From: Shewanella corallii
Lineage (GTDB): Bacteria; Pseudomonadota; Gammaproteobacteria; Enterobacterales; Shewanellaceae
Assembly (NCBI RefSeq): GCF_023349125.1
Contig: NZ_JAKIKT010000001.1
Span: 372,001-436,000 of the forward strand
Direction: 5' to 3'
Length of the DNA: 64,000 nt
Below the pieces are notes generated by a model that saw only the letters and a list, made by a program, of their open reading frames with translations, was not told the origin of the DNA and made no database searches. Below are positions 1 through 10,114 of the stretch, piece after piece. The position numbers were made by a program, and so were the translations under genes. Positions within the stretch are counted from its first letter, which is position 1. Each line of letters opens with the position of its first letter.

Positions 1-1
1 T

Positions 2-1288
2 TTGCTTGTGGGAACCGGTGCCTACCTTACTTTTCGGCTGAAATTGATTCAGCTGTTCCGCTTGCCAATGGCGCTGGGTCTGCTGTTTAAGCCGGGCGAA
101 GGTAAAGGCGATCTGTCTCCGTTTGCCGCCTTGTGTACTGCCCTGTCCGCCACTATTGGTACAGGTAATATTGTGGGGGTCGCTACCGCGATTAAAGTCG
201 GTGGCCCGGGTGCGCTGTTCTGGATGTGGCTGGCCGCCTTTTTTGGCATGGCGACCAAGTACGCCGAATGTCTGCTGGCGGTGAAGTACCGCACCACGGA
301 TAAGCATGGCAATATCGCCGGTGGGCCTATGTATTACATCGAGCGTGGTCTGGGACTGGGCTGGATGGCTAAATTGTTTGCTTTATTTGGTGTGGGTGTG
401 GCTTTCTTCGGGATCGGCACCTTTGCTCAGGTCAACGCCATCAGTGATGCCATGACCATTGCTTTTCATGTACCAAGTTGGGTGACCGCTACTGTACTGA
501 CTGTGCTGGTGGCGGCCGTGGTATTGGGCGGGGTAACCCGTATTGCCTCTGTGGCACAAAAGCTGGTGCCAACCATGGCCATTGGTTATTTGCTTGCCTG
601 TTTATGGATTCTTGGCAGTCACGCTGATCAGGTGATGCCTGCGCTGCAGCTGGTAATTCACTCCGCCTTTAATCCAACTGCCGCGACCGGTGGTTTCCTG
701 GGGGCGACCGTGGCTATGGCGTTGCAGATTGGTATTGCCCGCGGTGTGTTCTCCAACGAATCCGGCCTGGGCAGTGCGCCGATTGCCGCCGCAGCAGCCA
801 AGACCAATGAACCTGCCGAGCAGGGGCTGGTCAGTATGACCGGGACCTTTTTCGACACCATTATTATCTGCACCATGACAGGCCTGGTGTTGATTATGAC
901 AGGGGTATGGAACGGTGATGCAGCTGGTGCCGCCATGACCAGCGCCGCCTTTGCTACCGGTGGTAATGCATTGATTGGTCAGTATATGGTGACAGTAGCG
1001 TTGGTGTGCTTCGCCTTTACCACGATTCTGGGCTGGCATTATTACGGCGAACGCTGCTGGTCCTATCTGACCGGTGATCGTGGTCGCAAAGTGTATCAGT
1101 TGGTGTTTCTTGGCTTGATTGCCTGTGGAGCCTTCATTAAGCTGGATCTCATCTGGTTGCTTGCCGACACAGTTAATGGATTAATGGCTATCCCCAACCT
1201 GATCGCCATTGTTGGACTGAGACATGTTATTGTGGCAGAAACCCGGGACTACTTCTCCCGTTTGCAGTTGGCGCCTGTCACCGCCTGA
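2..1288 (+). CDS. Sodium:alanine symporter family protein (AgcS/AlsT type), 5' partial
   Basis: Inner-membrane amino acid carrier of the alanine/glycine:cation symporter family, which couples uptake of small neutral amino acids to Na+. The frame is open at the left window edge, so the first visible residue is not the true start. With 428 residues visible against roughly 450-480 for the family, about one helix is missing. Family hallmarks seen are the segment GTGNIVGVATAIKVGGPGA near residue 53, followed by WMWLAAFFGMATKYAE, and the block FSNESGLGSAPIAAAAA near residue 250. Eight or more hydrophobic helices are evident. A strong hairpin terminator follows the stop, so the gene ends its own transcript. 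Substrate (alanine, glycine or both) cannot be told from sequence. Confidence 0.9.
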   Translation: MLVGTGAYLTFRLKLIQLFRLPMALGLLFKPGEGKGDLSPFAALCTALSATIGTGNIVGVATAIKVGGPGALFWMWLAAFFGMATKYAECLLAVKYRTTDKHGNIAGGPMYYIERGLGLGWMAKLFALFGVGVAFFGIGTFAQVNAISDAMTIAFHVPSWVTATVLTVLVAAVVLGGVTRIASVAQKLVPTMAIGYLLACLWILGSHADQVMPALQLVIHSAFNPTAATGGFLGATVAMALQIGIARGVFSNESGLGSAPIAAAAAKTNEPAEQGLVSMTGTFFDTIIICTMTGLVLIMTGVWNGDAAGAAMTSAAFATGGNALIGQYMVTVALVCFAFTTILGWHYYGERCWSYLTGDRGRKVYQLVFLGLIACGAFIKLDLIWLLADTVNGLMAIPNLIAIVGLRHVIVAETRDYFSRLQLAPVTA

Positions 1289-1311
1289 TCCCGACTGTTG
1301 ACTCTACTTTT

Positions 1312-1338
1312 TAAAAGCCGGTTTTACCCGGCTTTTTG
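1312..1338 (+). terminator. Rho-independent terminator after the alanine symporter
   Basis: Stem AAAGCCGG / CCGGCTTT with a short TTTTA-type loop followed by a T run, 24 bases after the symporter stop and before the hybrid kinase start. Confidence 0.8.
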
Positions 1339-1376
1339 CTGTTTGCAGGCTTCACTTTTCCAAGAGAACTCTTCCC

Positions 1377-4300
1377 ATGAACCAAGGCCCGTCATTCTCT
1401 TTCCAGAGCCGCATTCTGATATTCGCTGCACCCCTTATTCTATTGATTACAGTGTTTTATGGACTGATTGCCTGGTATCAGTATCAGCAACAGTCACAGC
1501 AGATGTTTGCTCAGCTGGAGCAGGAAGCGAACCGTGCGGCCACCCGCCTGGATTTCCTGCTGTCACGGGCTCAGGGTTCCAGCATAGGGATGGCTGACCT
1601 GCTGGATTCTCTGGATGACGATAAGCGCCTGTATCAGGAGCAAACTCTCAAGCAGTTACTCACCGACAGACTGAGCCGCAATAAAGACTTCTATGGTGCC
1701 GCTATCGCTTTTGAACCAGGCTCCCTGCCGGGTGACCATTCGCTGGCCCCCTATGTTTACCGCACCGCCGAGGGGTTCAAGTCACTGGATTTGATGAAGT
1801 CCAGCTACAACTATACCGATGGCAGCTGGGCCTGGTGGGAAGACCCGACCCGCAGTGGCAGGGGGAGTTGGTCTCCTATCTATTTCGACAAGGGGGCAGG
1901 AGATGCGCTGATGATCACTTACTCCCATCCCTTTGGCCGAAAAGGCTATCACAGTGGCGTAGTGACAGTGGATCTGGCGCTGCAGCAACTACCTGGGCAA
2001 TTGGGGCTCACACCGGATGAATTGGTGTTGGTCAATGATGATGGCCGTCTGGTTTACCACCCCAATGAGTCCTTGCTGCTCAGTCATACCTCTACTCACT
2101 GGCTGGCGGATTCGGAGACGGCCTCTGAGCTGCAGCAACGGCTGGCAGCGGGTTCAGGCTCGGCAGAAATTACCGAAGATGGTAAAGCGTATCTGGCATC
2201 CGTAGCCCGGGTGCCTGAACTGGAGTGGAAACTGGTGTTGATGACCCCGGCTGCCACTCTGGATCAGCTGTTGGCTGAGAAGTGGGCTGAACTGGCCGCC
2301 AGTCTGGTGCTGGTATTGGGCTTGCTGATGGCTGCGGCTTTATGGGTGACCCGCAGCATTACCAAACCCCTGAGGGGATTGGCATCCGGTATTGAAAGTT
2401 TCACTTTGGGGCAGCAAAACCGACTGCCTGAAGGAGAGGACAGGATCCGGGAAATTATCACAGTGCGACAGAGTTTTAACCAGCTGGCGGCACAGCTGGA
2501 TGATAGAGAAGCTGCACTGCTGGATTCTCGTGGTCATAGATTTGCCAGCCTGATTGAGGGCATGAGTGCCAGTTCCTTTTACTGTTCGCTCAACAGTGAA
2601 GGCCAAATGGTGCAGGTCAGTGATGGCGTCAATAAGGTGATGGGCTATAGCGCTGAGATTTTCCGGCGTAAATTCCAGCGTCTGTTCTCTGCCAACCCCA
2701 TTAACGAGCAAAACTGGCATTACACAATGCAGGCGTTGGCGGGTGAGTCAGTGCCGCCTCATCAGGTGGAACTTATCCATGAGGCGGGTCATATGCGCCG
2801 CCTTGATTGTTTTATGCAGCCGTTGCTGGATGAGCACGGCATGCTGCTGTCGGTGGAGGTGTTGTTCCACGATGTCACCGAGCAGTTTTCTCTGGCCCGC
2901 CGCGCATCCTCTATTCTGGAAGCCGCCCCTGAAGCCATGCTGGTGATGGATGCCCAACTGGAAATCGTGTTCAGTAACAGTCGTTGTCAAAAGCTGTTTG
3001 GTTACACTCAGGAAACCATGCTTAACCTGAGTGTGCTGCAGCTGCTGCCCCGTAAGATCCGCAACGAATATCAGCAAGTATTCCAATCTTTGTGGCAGGA
3101 GAGTGGTAACACTGATTCGGTGTTGACCTTCGACTGTATCCGCGCCAATGGCGACGAGTTCAGCAGCGAGGTTTGCTTGTCACTGCTGCCTCTGGGCGAA
3201 GGCTGTGAGCATCAGGTTGCCGTGTCTATTCGGGATATGTCTGCAAGCCAGAAGGCACAGGAGGAGATTAAAGCCAGTGCTGAGCGGTTCCAGATGCTGG
3301 TGGCCAATATTCCCGGCGCAGTTTACCGCACTCGCAGTGATACTCTCTGGACCATGGAGTATGTCAGTGAACATATTCAGGAGCTCACAGGCTACAGCGC
3401 GGCAGACTTTATGACAGGTGGACGTACCTTGTCCTCTTTGGTGTTGGCGGAAGATTTTGAGCCCATGGAGCTGCAGCTCAAAGATGCACTGGAGCATCAG
3501 GATGATTTTGAACTTGAGTACCGCATCCGCCACAAAGATGGCTCAGTGCGCTGGGTACAGGACCGGGGGCAGGCGGTTTACAACGAGTCCGGCGAGCCGG
3601 TCTGGTGCAACGGCAGTTTGAATGATATTACCGACCGGCGACGCTGGCTGGAAGAGTTGCAACACTCACGGCATCAATTGGAAGTGATCACTGAATCTGT
3701 CCCAAGTACCGTTTATCAGCTGGAATGGCGGGGGTTAGAGGACTTTGGCTTCACCTTCGTCTCTGAGGCCGCCATTACAACTCTGGGTATCCACAGAGAA
3801 GAGGTGCTGAAAAAACCACAAACACTAATCCCCAGATTGAGTGAACGTGAACAGATTCGATTGAAGCGGGCACTGGAGGGCAGAGCGCAAGGTGGCTTGC
3901 AGTGGCAACGTCAACTTGAGTACCTGCATCCTGCCGGCGGTATGCGCTGGCTGGAAATGGGGGCCAAGGGACAACACCGAGATGACGGCAGTCTGCTGTG
4001 GCATGGTTATTTGACAGATATTACCGAACGAAAGCGGATTGCTGATTCACTGGCGCGGAGTAAGGTGCATTTTCAGGCGCTTTTTGATGCGGCAGGTATT
4101 GGCATCGTCAACGTTGACCCCAAAGGCACGGTGATCGATTGTAACGAGCAGTTCAGCAGTTACATGGCCATGAGTCGCAGCGAGCTGATTGGCAGTTTCT
4201 ACCGGGATCTGGTTCATCCAGATGACAGGGAAGAGTCCCGCAAGATGTTCCATATGTTCCAGACCACAGGCTGCAAGAACCACAGAGTAGAACGCCGTTT

Positions 4301-6608
4301 TGTGAATTCCGATGACCAGTTGTACTGGATGGATATGTCGGTGACTACCCTGAGAGATCCCGATGGCAGTCTGATATCCAATGTGATCAGTATGACGGAT
4401 ATCACCCGTGAGAAAGCCCTGTCCAGCCAGCTCCAACTGGCAAAGGATGAGGCGGATGCCGCCAATCGCGCCAAGAGTGATTTTCTGGCTAATATGTCCC
4501 ATGAGATCCGTACGCCCATGAACGCCGTTATTGGCATGGCGCAGCTGGCGCTGGCAACGCAATTGGATGACAGGCAGCGCAACTATGTAGAGAAGATTCA
4601 GCGCAGCTCAGAATCACTGCTTGGCATCATCAATGACATTCTGGACTTCTCGAAAATTGAAGCCGGTAAGCTGGATATCGAGGTGTTGCCATTCCAGTTG
4701 GATACCATGTTGGAAGACCTCTGCGATATGTTTGCCGAACCCGCGGCCCGCAAGCAGTTGGAGCTGCTGTTCGCCGTGGCGCAGGATGTGCCCAGATACC
4801 TGGACGGCGACGCCATGCGTCTGAGGCAGGTACTGGTTAACCTTATGAACAATGCGCTTAAGTTTACTGAGCGGGGAGAGGTATTGCTGTCTATCTCTGT
4901 GCAGCAAAAGGATGAAGAGCAGGTATGGCTTAACTTCAGCGTACGGGATTCAGGTATTGGCCTGAGCGAAGAGCAGCGGAGTCGATTGTTCCAGTCGTTC
5001 AGCCAGGCCGACAGCTCCACCACCCGCAAGTACGGTGGTACAGGGCTGGGATTGGCAATCTGTAAACAGCTGGTGGAGTTGATGGGTGGCAACATAGATG
5101 TGCAAAGCCAGTTGGGACACGGTTCCACTTTCTTCTTCAGTATTCCACTGATATTGACCCAGCCTCAGCCTGTGATGCCGCAAACTGAGTTGGAAGGCAT
5201 GTCTGTGCTGGTGGTGGATGATAACGATACTGCCCGGGATATCATGCGCACTTCGCTGCAGAGTATGGGTTTCGAGGTGACCACGGCCCGAAGTGGTCGT
5301 GATGCTTTGCGTCTTGCTCAGGAGCACGATTACCGACTGGCATTGCTGGATTGGAAAATGCCTGAGATGGATGGTCTGGAGACCGCAGCCTCGCTGCAGC
5401 AGATCGCAAATGCACCCGAAATCCTGATGGTGACGGCCCACGCCAATGAGGTGTTTGTTGCCAAACTGGAGAAGTTGGGACTGGCTGGCTTCATCAGTAA
5501 ACCCGTAAGTCCTTCACGTCTGCTTGATGCCATTGTCTCTGTGGTGGGTGAGGGTGGCACCTTGCCGGTGAGACGTATGGCCCAGCCAATGGATATCGGA
5601 ATGATTGCGGAGCTCTCCGGTAAGCGGGTACTGGTGGTTGAAGACAATGAGATGAACCAGGAAGTGGCCTGTGAATTTCTGGAACAGGCCGGGATGATCG
5701 TCTCGCTGGCAGGCAATGGCCGTATCGCACTGGAGAAACTTGCGCAGAACAGTTTTGATCTGGTGTTGATGGACTGTCAGATGCCGGTAATGGATGGTTA
5801 TCAGGCAACCGCTGCTATCCGCGAACAGGAGAAGTACCGTAATCTGCCGATTATTGCCATGACTGCCAATGCCATGGCTGGCGACAGAGAGGAGTGTTTG
5901 ACTGCCGGTATGGATGATCATATCGCCAAGCCTATTCAGGTTTCCCTGCTGTACCAGACAATGTTGCGCCATTTGACTTTGGATGAAGCGCCTAAGGTTT
6001 CCGCCTCTGCCTGGCCTGAGCATCCTTCATTGGATGTGGATACAGGTCTGGCTTTGGTGCAGCAATCCAGTCGTTTATACAGCCGTATTTTACAGCGGTT
6101 TGCCGCCGGGCAACGACAGGTTGCCCACGAGATCAGTGATGCTGTGTCCAGGGCCGATTGGACCACAGCAACCCGCTTGGCTCATACCCTAAAAGGGGTC
6201 GCTGGCAATCTGGAGAGTCAGGGCTTGATTGAGGTGGCTAAAGTGCTCGAAGAGCAGCTCAGTCAGCAAGAGTGTGAGGCCTCTTTATTGGAAGAGTGCG
6301 CGGCTTTGGTTGAGAGCCTCTGCGTGGCGATCGATATCTGGTCTCCAGCCAATAATGACACACAGACGTTAAATAAAATCTCCTCCGCAGAGCTGGAACA
6401 AGCGCTGACGGATATTCGTACACAACTCGAAGAGGGAGACGCTGCAGCAGTTGAACAGCTGACAGGCCTGAAACCCAGACTGGAAGGGGGACGCTGGCAA
6501 CAGCTCCAGCCCCTGTTCTCTATGGTGGAGGCTTATCGTTTCGACGAAGCGATAAGCCTGCTGGATGATATTTTGTCGACGCAGTGTGGAGCGCCGACCT
6601 TCAGATAA
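1377..6608 (+). CDS. Hybrid sensor histidine kinase with sensor, five PAS, two REC and HPt domains
   Basis: A 1743-residue membrane-bound phosphorelay kinase. Order seen: TM helix about 13-32; extracytoplasmic Cache-like sensor about 35-300 (the FYGAAIAFEPGS and WWEDPTRSGRGSWSPIYFD patterns fit double-Cache folds); second TM about 303-325; HAMP; five PAS domains between about 385 and 1010; HisKA with H1042 in the ANMSHEIRTPMN box; HATPase with DSGIGL and GGTGLGLAI boxes; REC1 with phospho-acceptor D1325; REC2 with D1466; and a C-terminal HPt with H1603 in AHTLKG. All phosphotransfer residues are intact, so an internal His-Asp-His relay is possible. The start has an AAGAGAA ribosome site. The HD-GYP regulator starts 3-18 bases after its stop, so the two are almost certainly co-transcribed and functionally paired. 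The signal sensed is unknown. Confidence 0.93.
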   Translation: MNQGPSFSFQSRILIFAAPLILLITVFYGLIAWYQYQQQSQQMFAQLEQEANRAATRLDFLLSRAQGSSIGMADLLDSLDDDKRLYQEQTLKQLLTDRLSRNKDFYGAAIAFEPGSLPGDHSLAPYVYRTAEGFKSLDLMKSSYNYTDGSWAWWEDPTRSGRGSWSPIYFDKGAGDALMITYSHPFGRKGYHSGVVTVDLALQQLPGQLGLTPDELVLVNDDGRLVYHPNESLLLSHTSTHWLADSETASELQQRLAAGSGSAEITEDGKAYLASVARVPELEWKLVLMTPAATLDQLLAEKWAELAASLVLVLGLLMAAALWVTRSITKPLRGLASGIESFTLGQQNRLPEGEDRIREIITVRQSFNQLAAQLDDREAALLDSRGHRFASLIEGMSASSFYCSLNSEGQMVQVSDGVNKVMGYSAEIFRRKFQRLFSANPINEQNWHYTMQALAGESVPPHQVELIHEAGHMRRLDCFMQPLLDEHGMLLSVEVLFHDVTEQFSLARRASSILEAAPEAMLVMDAQLEIVFSNSRCQKLFGYTQETMLNLSVLQLLPRKIRNEYQQVFQSLWQESGNTDSVLTFDCIRANGDEFSSEVCLSLLPLGEGCEHQVAVSIRDMSASQKAQEEIKASAERFQMLVANIPGAVYRTRSDTLWTMEYVSEHIQELTGYSAADFMTGGRTLSSLVLAEDFEPMELQLKDALEHQDDFELEYRIRHKDGSVRWVQDRGQAVYNESGEPVWCNGSLNDITDRRRWLEELQHSRHQLEVITESVPSTVYQLEWRGLEDFGFTFVSEAAITTLGIHREEVLKKPQTLIPRLSEREQIRLKRALEGRAQGGLQWQRQLEYLHPAGGMRWLEMGAKGQHRDDGSLLWHGYLTDITERKRIADSLARSKVHFQALFDAAGIGIVNVDPKGTVIDCNEQFSSYMAMSRSELIGSFYRDLVHPDDREESRKMFHMFQTTGCKNHRVERRFVNSDDQLYWMDMSVTTLRDPDGSLISNVISMTDITREKALSSQLQLAKDEADAANRAKSDFLANMSHEIRTPMNAVIGMAQLALATQLDDRQRNYVEKIQRSSESLLGIINDILDFSKIEAGKLDIEVLPFQLDTMLEDLCDMFAEPAARKQLELLFAVAQDVPRYLDGDAMRLRQVLVNLMNNALKFTERGEVLLSISVQQKDEEQVWLNFSVRDSGIGLSEEQRSRLFQSFSQADSSTTRKYGGTGLGLAICKQLVELMGGNIDVQSQLGHGSTFFFSIPLILTQPQPVMPQTELEGMSVLVVDDNDTARDIMRTSLQSMGFEVTTARSGRDALRLAQEHDYRLALLDWKMPEMDGLETAASLQQIANAPEILMVTAHANEVFVAKLEKLGLAGFISKPVSPSRLLDAIVSVVGEGGTLPVRRMAQPMDIGMIAELSGKRVLVVEDNEMNQEVACEFLEQAGMIVSLAGNGRIALEKLAQNSFDLVLMDCQMPVMDGYQATAAIREQEKYRNLPIIAMTANAMAGDREECLTAGMDDHIAKPIQVSLLYQTMLRHLTLDEAPKVSASAWPEHPSLDVDTGLALVQQSSRLYSRILQRFAAGQRQVAHEISDAVSRADWTTATRLAHTLKGVAGNLESQGLIEVAKVLEEQLSQQECEASLLEECAALVESLCVAIDIWSPANNDTQTLNKISSAELEQALTDIRTQLEEGDAAAVEQLTGLKPRLEGGRWQQLQPLFSMVEAYRFDEAISLLDDILSTQCGAPTFR

Positions 6609-6626
6609 TTAATGCTGAGGCTATGC

Positions 6627-7643
6627 ATGAACAAGGCAAGCGTCCTGGTAGTGGACGATACTCCTGCCAATATAGATATTCTTGTGGGAATACTGGGGGA
6701 CAGTTACGCCCTCAAAGTGGCAATAGACGGCCCGCGCGCGTTGGCTATTGCCCGTAAATCATCGCCGGACATCATACTGTTGGATGTGATGATGCCGGGT
6801 ATGAGTGGTTATGAGGTGTGTGAGCAGTTAAAGCAAGATCCCATGACGGCACACATTCCCGTGATATTTGTCACCGCACTGTCGGAAGTCACTGACGAAA
6901 CCAAAGGTTTTGAACTGGGTGCGGTGGACTATATCACCAAACCTGTCAGTGCCCCTCTGGTGCAGGCGAGGGTGAGAACCCATTTGGCGCTGTACGACCA
7001 AAAACGTTTGCTGGAGCAGCAGGTGAAAGAGCGTACCGCCGAGCTCGAAAGGACCCGTTTTGAGATTATTCGCCGGCTGGGTCGGGCCGCTGAATACAAG
7101 GATAATGAAACCGGCTTGCATGTGGTACGCATGAGTCATTACGCCAGGTTGCTGGCCAAACAGGCGGGCCTGCCAGAGGCTTTTTGTGAACTGCTCTACA
7201 ATGCTGCTCCTATGCATGATATTGGCAAAATAGGCACACCGGATGCTGTGTTGAAAAAGCCGGGCAAGCTGGATGATGAGGAGTGGCTGGTCATGCGTGA
7301 GCACGTGGTGATTGGCGCCGAGATTATCGGTGAGCATAGCGACCCTCTGCTGACCATGGCCAGAACCATTGCCCTGACCCACCATGAGAAATGGGATGGC
7401 AGCGGCTACCCCAATGGGCTGGTCGGGGAAGCTATCCCACTGGAAGGGCGCCTGGTGGCAATTGCCGACGTATTTGATGCATTGACGTCAGTTCGCCCAT
7501 ACAAAACGGCCTGGACGCCACAGCAAGCGATGGAGATGCTTAAAGAGCAAAGTGGTACCCACTTCGATCCTGACCTGGTGGAGCACTTCGAGGCGATATT
7601 GCCGGAAGTGGAGCGCATTCGCGCCAGCTATCTGGAGGCATGA
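6627..7643 (+). CDS. Response regulator with HD-GYP c-di-GMP phosphodiesterase domain
   Basis: Receiver plus output enzyme, about 338 residues. The N-terminal REC (about 5-120) has the acidic pair in VLVVDDTP, the phospho-acceptor Asp in ILLDVMMPGMSG and the conserved Lys in DYITKP. A short coiled linker follows, then an HD-GYP domain (about 145-335) with HDIGKIG and HHEKWDGSGYP, the metal-binding and signature motifs of cyclic-di-GMP phosphodiesterases. The likely partner is the hybrid kinase immediately upstream. I chose ATG 6627 because GCTGAGG lies six bases before it; an in-frame ATG at 6612 would add five residues with no ribosome site. Activity as a PDE is inferred from the motifs. A terminator follows. 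Confidence 0.9.
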   Translation: MNKASVLVVDDTPANIDILVGILGDSYALKVAIDGPRALAIARKSSPDIILLDVMMPGMSGYEVCEQLKQDPMTAHIPVIFVTALSEVTDETKGFELGAVDYITKPVSAPLVQARVRTHLALYDQKRLLEQQVKERTAELERTRFEIIRRLGRAAEYKDNETGLHVVRMSHYARLLAKQAGLPEAFCELLYNAAPMHDIGKIGTPDAVLKKPGKLDDEEWLVMREHVVIGAEIIGEHSDPLLTMARTIALTHHEKWDGSGYPNGLVGEAIPLEGRLVAIADVFDALTSVRPYKTAWTPQQAMEMLKEQSGTHFDPDLVEHFEAILPEVERIRASYLEA

Positions 7644-7668
7644 CCCCTGCGATTGCTGAACCTGAAAA

Positions 7669-7700
7669 GTAAAAAGAGCGGCTGATGCCGCTCTTTTTCA
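7669..7700. terminator. Bidirectional terminator between the HD-GYP regulator and ygfZ
   Basis: Stem AAAGAGCGGC / GCCGCTCTTT with A run on the left and T run on the right, lying between two convergent genes; it can serve both. Confidence 0.8.
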
Positions 7701-7741
7701 TAGTCGGTAACTGATTGACTCAGTTCAGCCGTTCCAGTGCA

Positions 7742-8710
7742 TCAGACCTCATCTTCCAGTGAGTAGGGCAGTGGCAGCAAGCTCAGCTCGCTGGCGTCAT
7801 CACCGCTCAGGCGCAATTTGGCATCCAGCTCGGTATCATTGGGCAGCACGGCACTCAGCAATACCTGATTGCCGGTTTGCACAACTTCAATCACATTGCC
7901 GCCGCGGCGGAAACTGCCATCTTCCAGTTGAATCTCCAACTGGCTTTCAACTGTCACCAACTCATTCACTTCTCCACAAACGATGTACAGTGCACGCTTA
8001 TTGCCGCCACGGTACTTCATACGAGCCACGGTTTCCTGGCCCATATAGCAGCCCTTGTTGAAGCTGATACCATTTACTCCCTGCAGATTACACATCTGAG
8101 GCACGTACTGGTTGGCGTGCTGTGCTGGCAGGTTAGGGTAACCGGCCAAAATCTCCAGTTGCTGCCAGGCACTCTGGTCATAAACCGCTTCCGGGGTCAG
8201 TGCCAACAGCTCACCCATCTGCGCAGCAGGCAGGATAATCATAAAACGCTCACCATCTTTGATGATCAGCTTGTCACCCTGTTGAGTGACCGGGTCAGTG
8301 GCTTCGCCCAGGTGCTGAGCAATAAAAGCCGTCGCCTGTTCACCGGCGATACCCACAATGGCCAAAGATTCACTGGCGTCTGTCAGTTCAACTTTATTGA
8401 AAACTGCATATTTCTGCAGCTGAGGCAGGTCGACACCCAGGGCACTGCGCGGCATCAACATCAGCAGGTCTTGCTCCATAAACAGAGTGCGGAAGCTGGC
8501 CAGCATCTTACCTTTAGGATCACAGTGAGCCCCCCAGAGCCATTCATTGGTCTGCTGGTTATGAACATCAGATGTCACCTGTCCCTGAATAAACTGTTTG
8601 CTTTGCTCGCCACTGATGCGGATAAGACCCAAATGGGTTAGTGGAGAGATGGTCAGGGAAGGGAAACCTGTGCCGGGTGCCCAATCGGGAGTTTGAATTG
8701 CTGCAGTCAT
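7742..8710 (-). CDS. ygfZ: tRNA-modifying protein YgfZ, folate-binding
   Basis: Folate-dependent protein of the GcvT/YgfZ family that supports Fe-S enzymes such as MiaB. The family signature KGCYMGQETVAR is complete, with Cys at about residue 221; E. coli YgfZ has the same motif at Cys228. Length from the chosen start is 322 residues, against 326 in E. coli. I chose the ATG at 8710 because AGGAA precedes it at six bases; an in-frame ATG at 8752 would add 14 residues with no ribosome site. The gene stands alone, convergent with the HD-GYP regulator and downstream of serA in the same direction but separated from it by a strong terminator. No defects are seen. Confidence 0.92.
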   Translation of the reverse strand: MTAAIQTPDWAPGTGFPSLTISPLTHLGLIRISGEQSKQFIQGQVTSDVHNQQTNEWLWGAHCDPKGKMLASFRTLFMEQDLLMLMPRSALGVDLPQLQKYAVFNKVELTDASESLAIVGIAGEQATAFIAQHLGEATDPVTQQGDKLIIKDGERFMIILPAAQMGELLALTPEAVYDQSAWQQLEILAGYPNLPAQHANQYVPQMCNLQGVNGISFNKGCYMGQETVARMKYRGGNKRALYIVCGEVNELVTVESQLEIQLEDGSFRRGGNVIEVVQTGNQVLLSAVLPNDTELDAKLRLSGDDASELSLLPLPYSLEDEV

Positions 8711-8835
8711 ATTGGTTCCTGATATGCCGGGTCTGCCCGTCACCTTGGGCATCCTCTATGCAATTAATATTGGGGGCAGTCTAACCAATAACAAGTGTCC
8801 CTGTCACAGTCTCTGGAAAATTCGCTGTAGAAAAC

Positions 8836-8862
8836 AAAAAAGCGACCATTGGTCGCTTTTTT
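8836..8862 (-). terminator. Rho-independent terminator of serA
   Basis: Perfect stem AAAAAAGCGACC / GGTCGCTTTTTT with an ATT loop, 22 bases past the serA stop; it also isolates ygfZ from serA read-through. Confidence 0.85.
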
Positions 8863-8884
8863 AGAACAATACAGGTTTGATTGT

Positions 8885-10114
8885 TTAGAACAGCAAACGG
8901 GTTCTGATGGTGCCATCAATCGCATTGAGCTGAGTCAGCGCTTCCTCTGCGTGATGGGATTCCACCTCCATTACTACATAACCAATCTCTGCAGTGGTCT
9001 GCAGATACTGGGCAGCGATGTTGATGCCTTTTTCAGAAAACGCCTGGTTAATCTGAATAAGTACGCCAGGACGGTTGCGGTGGATATGCAGCAGACGCGA
9101 GGTGCCCTGATGTTGTGGCAGTGATACTTCAGGGAAGTTTACTGCCGACACTGAGGAGCCGTTGTCTGAGTACTTGGCCAGCTTACCCGCGACCTCAATA
9201 CCAATATTTTCCTGAGCTTCCTGAGTTGAGCCACCGATATGTGGAGTCAGCAACACATTGTCCAGGCCACGCAGTGGGCTGACAAATTCATCATCATTGG
9301 ACTTGGGTTCGGCCGGGAACACGTCGATGGCTGCACCGGCTATCTGCTTTTCAGTCAGGGCCGAGGTCAGGGCGTCGATATCCACTACAGTGCCACGGGA
9401 AGCGTTGATCAGAATACTGCCCTTTTTCATTGCAGCCAGCTCACCGGTGCCCATCATATTCTTGGTCTGTGGGGTTTCCGGTACGTGCAGGCTGACAACA
9501 TCTGCGATAGACAAGAGTTGCTCCAGCGAGTGCAGTTGTTGGGCGTTACCCAGTGGCAGCTTATCTTCGATATCGAAGAACACCACTCGCATTCCCAATA
9601 CTTCTGCCAATGTGCCCAGCTGGGTACCAATATGGCCATAGCCAATAATGCCCAGCGTTTTACCACGGGCCTCGAAACTGCCACTGGCACTCTTCATCCA
9701 GCCACCACGGTGTGCAAGAGCGTTACGCTGAGGAATGCCGCGCAGCAGCATAATAATCTCGCCCAGTACCAGTTCAGCCACACTACGAGTGTTGGAGAAA
9801 GGGGCGTTAAAGACAGGGACCCCCAGAGTCTCTGCCGCTTTGAGGTCCACCTGATTGGTACCGATACAGAAGCAACCTACGGCCACCAGTTTCTCAGCAT
9901 GGCGCAACACTTCTGCTGTTAGCTGAGTACGGGAGCGGATACCAACAAAGTGGGCATCGCTGATGGCATTCATCAGATCTTCGCCTGTCAGGGAAGCCTG
10001 ATGATATTCAATATTGGTATAACCGGCGCGCTGGAACACATCTACCGCTGAAGAGTGAACCCCTTCAAGCAGCAGGATCTTTATTTTGTCTTTTGGGAGC
10101 GAGTATTTCGCCAT
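8885..10114 (-). CDS. serA: D-3-phosphoglycerate dehydrogenase
   Basis: First enzyme of serine biosynthesis: oxidises 3-phosphoglycerate to 3-phosphohydroxypyruvate with NAD+. The 409-residue length equals the E. coli-type SerA. Seen in order: substrate domain, Rossmann nucleotide-binding motif GIIGYGHIGTQLG near residue 156, the catalytic LLTPHIGGSTQEAQ region carrying the active-site His, and a C-terminal ACT domain (about 335-409, RPGVLIQINQAFSEKGINI) that in this family binds serine for feedback inhibition. The start ATG has AAAGG upstream. It is transcribed alone from a long upstream intergenic region and closed by a terminator. No anomalies. Confidence 0.97.
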   Translation of the reverse strand: MAKYSLPKDKIKILLLEGVHSSAVDVFQRAGYTNIEYHQASLTGEDLMNAISDAHFVGIRSRTQLTAEVLRHAEKLVAVGCFCIGTNQVDLKAAETLGVPVFNAPFSNTRSVAELVLGEIIMLLRGIPQRNALAHRGGWMKSASGSFEARGKTLGIIGYGHIGTQLGTLAEVLGMRVVFFDIEDKLPLGNAQQLHSLEQLLSIADVVSLHVPETPQTKNMMGTGELAAMKKGSILINASRGTVVDIDALTSALTEKQIAGAAIDVFPAEPKSNDDEFVSPLRGLDNVLLTPHIGGSTQEAQENIGIEVAGKLAKYSDNGSSVSAVNFPEVSLPQHQGTSRLLHIHRNRPGVLIQINQAFSEKGINIAAQYLQTTAEIGYVVMEVESHHAEEALTQLNAIDGTIRTRLLF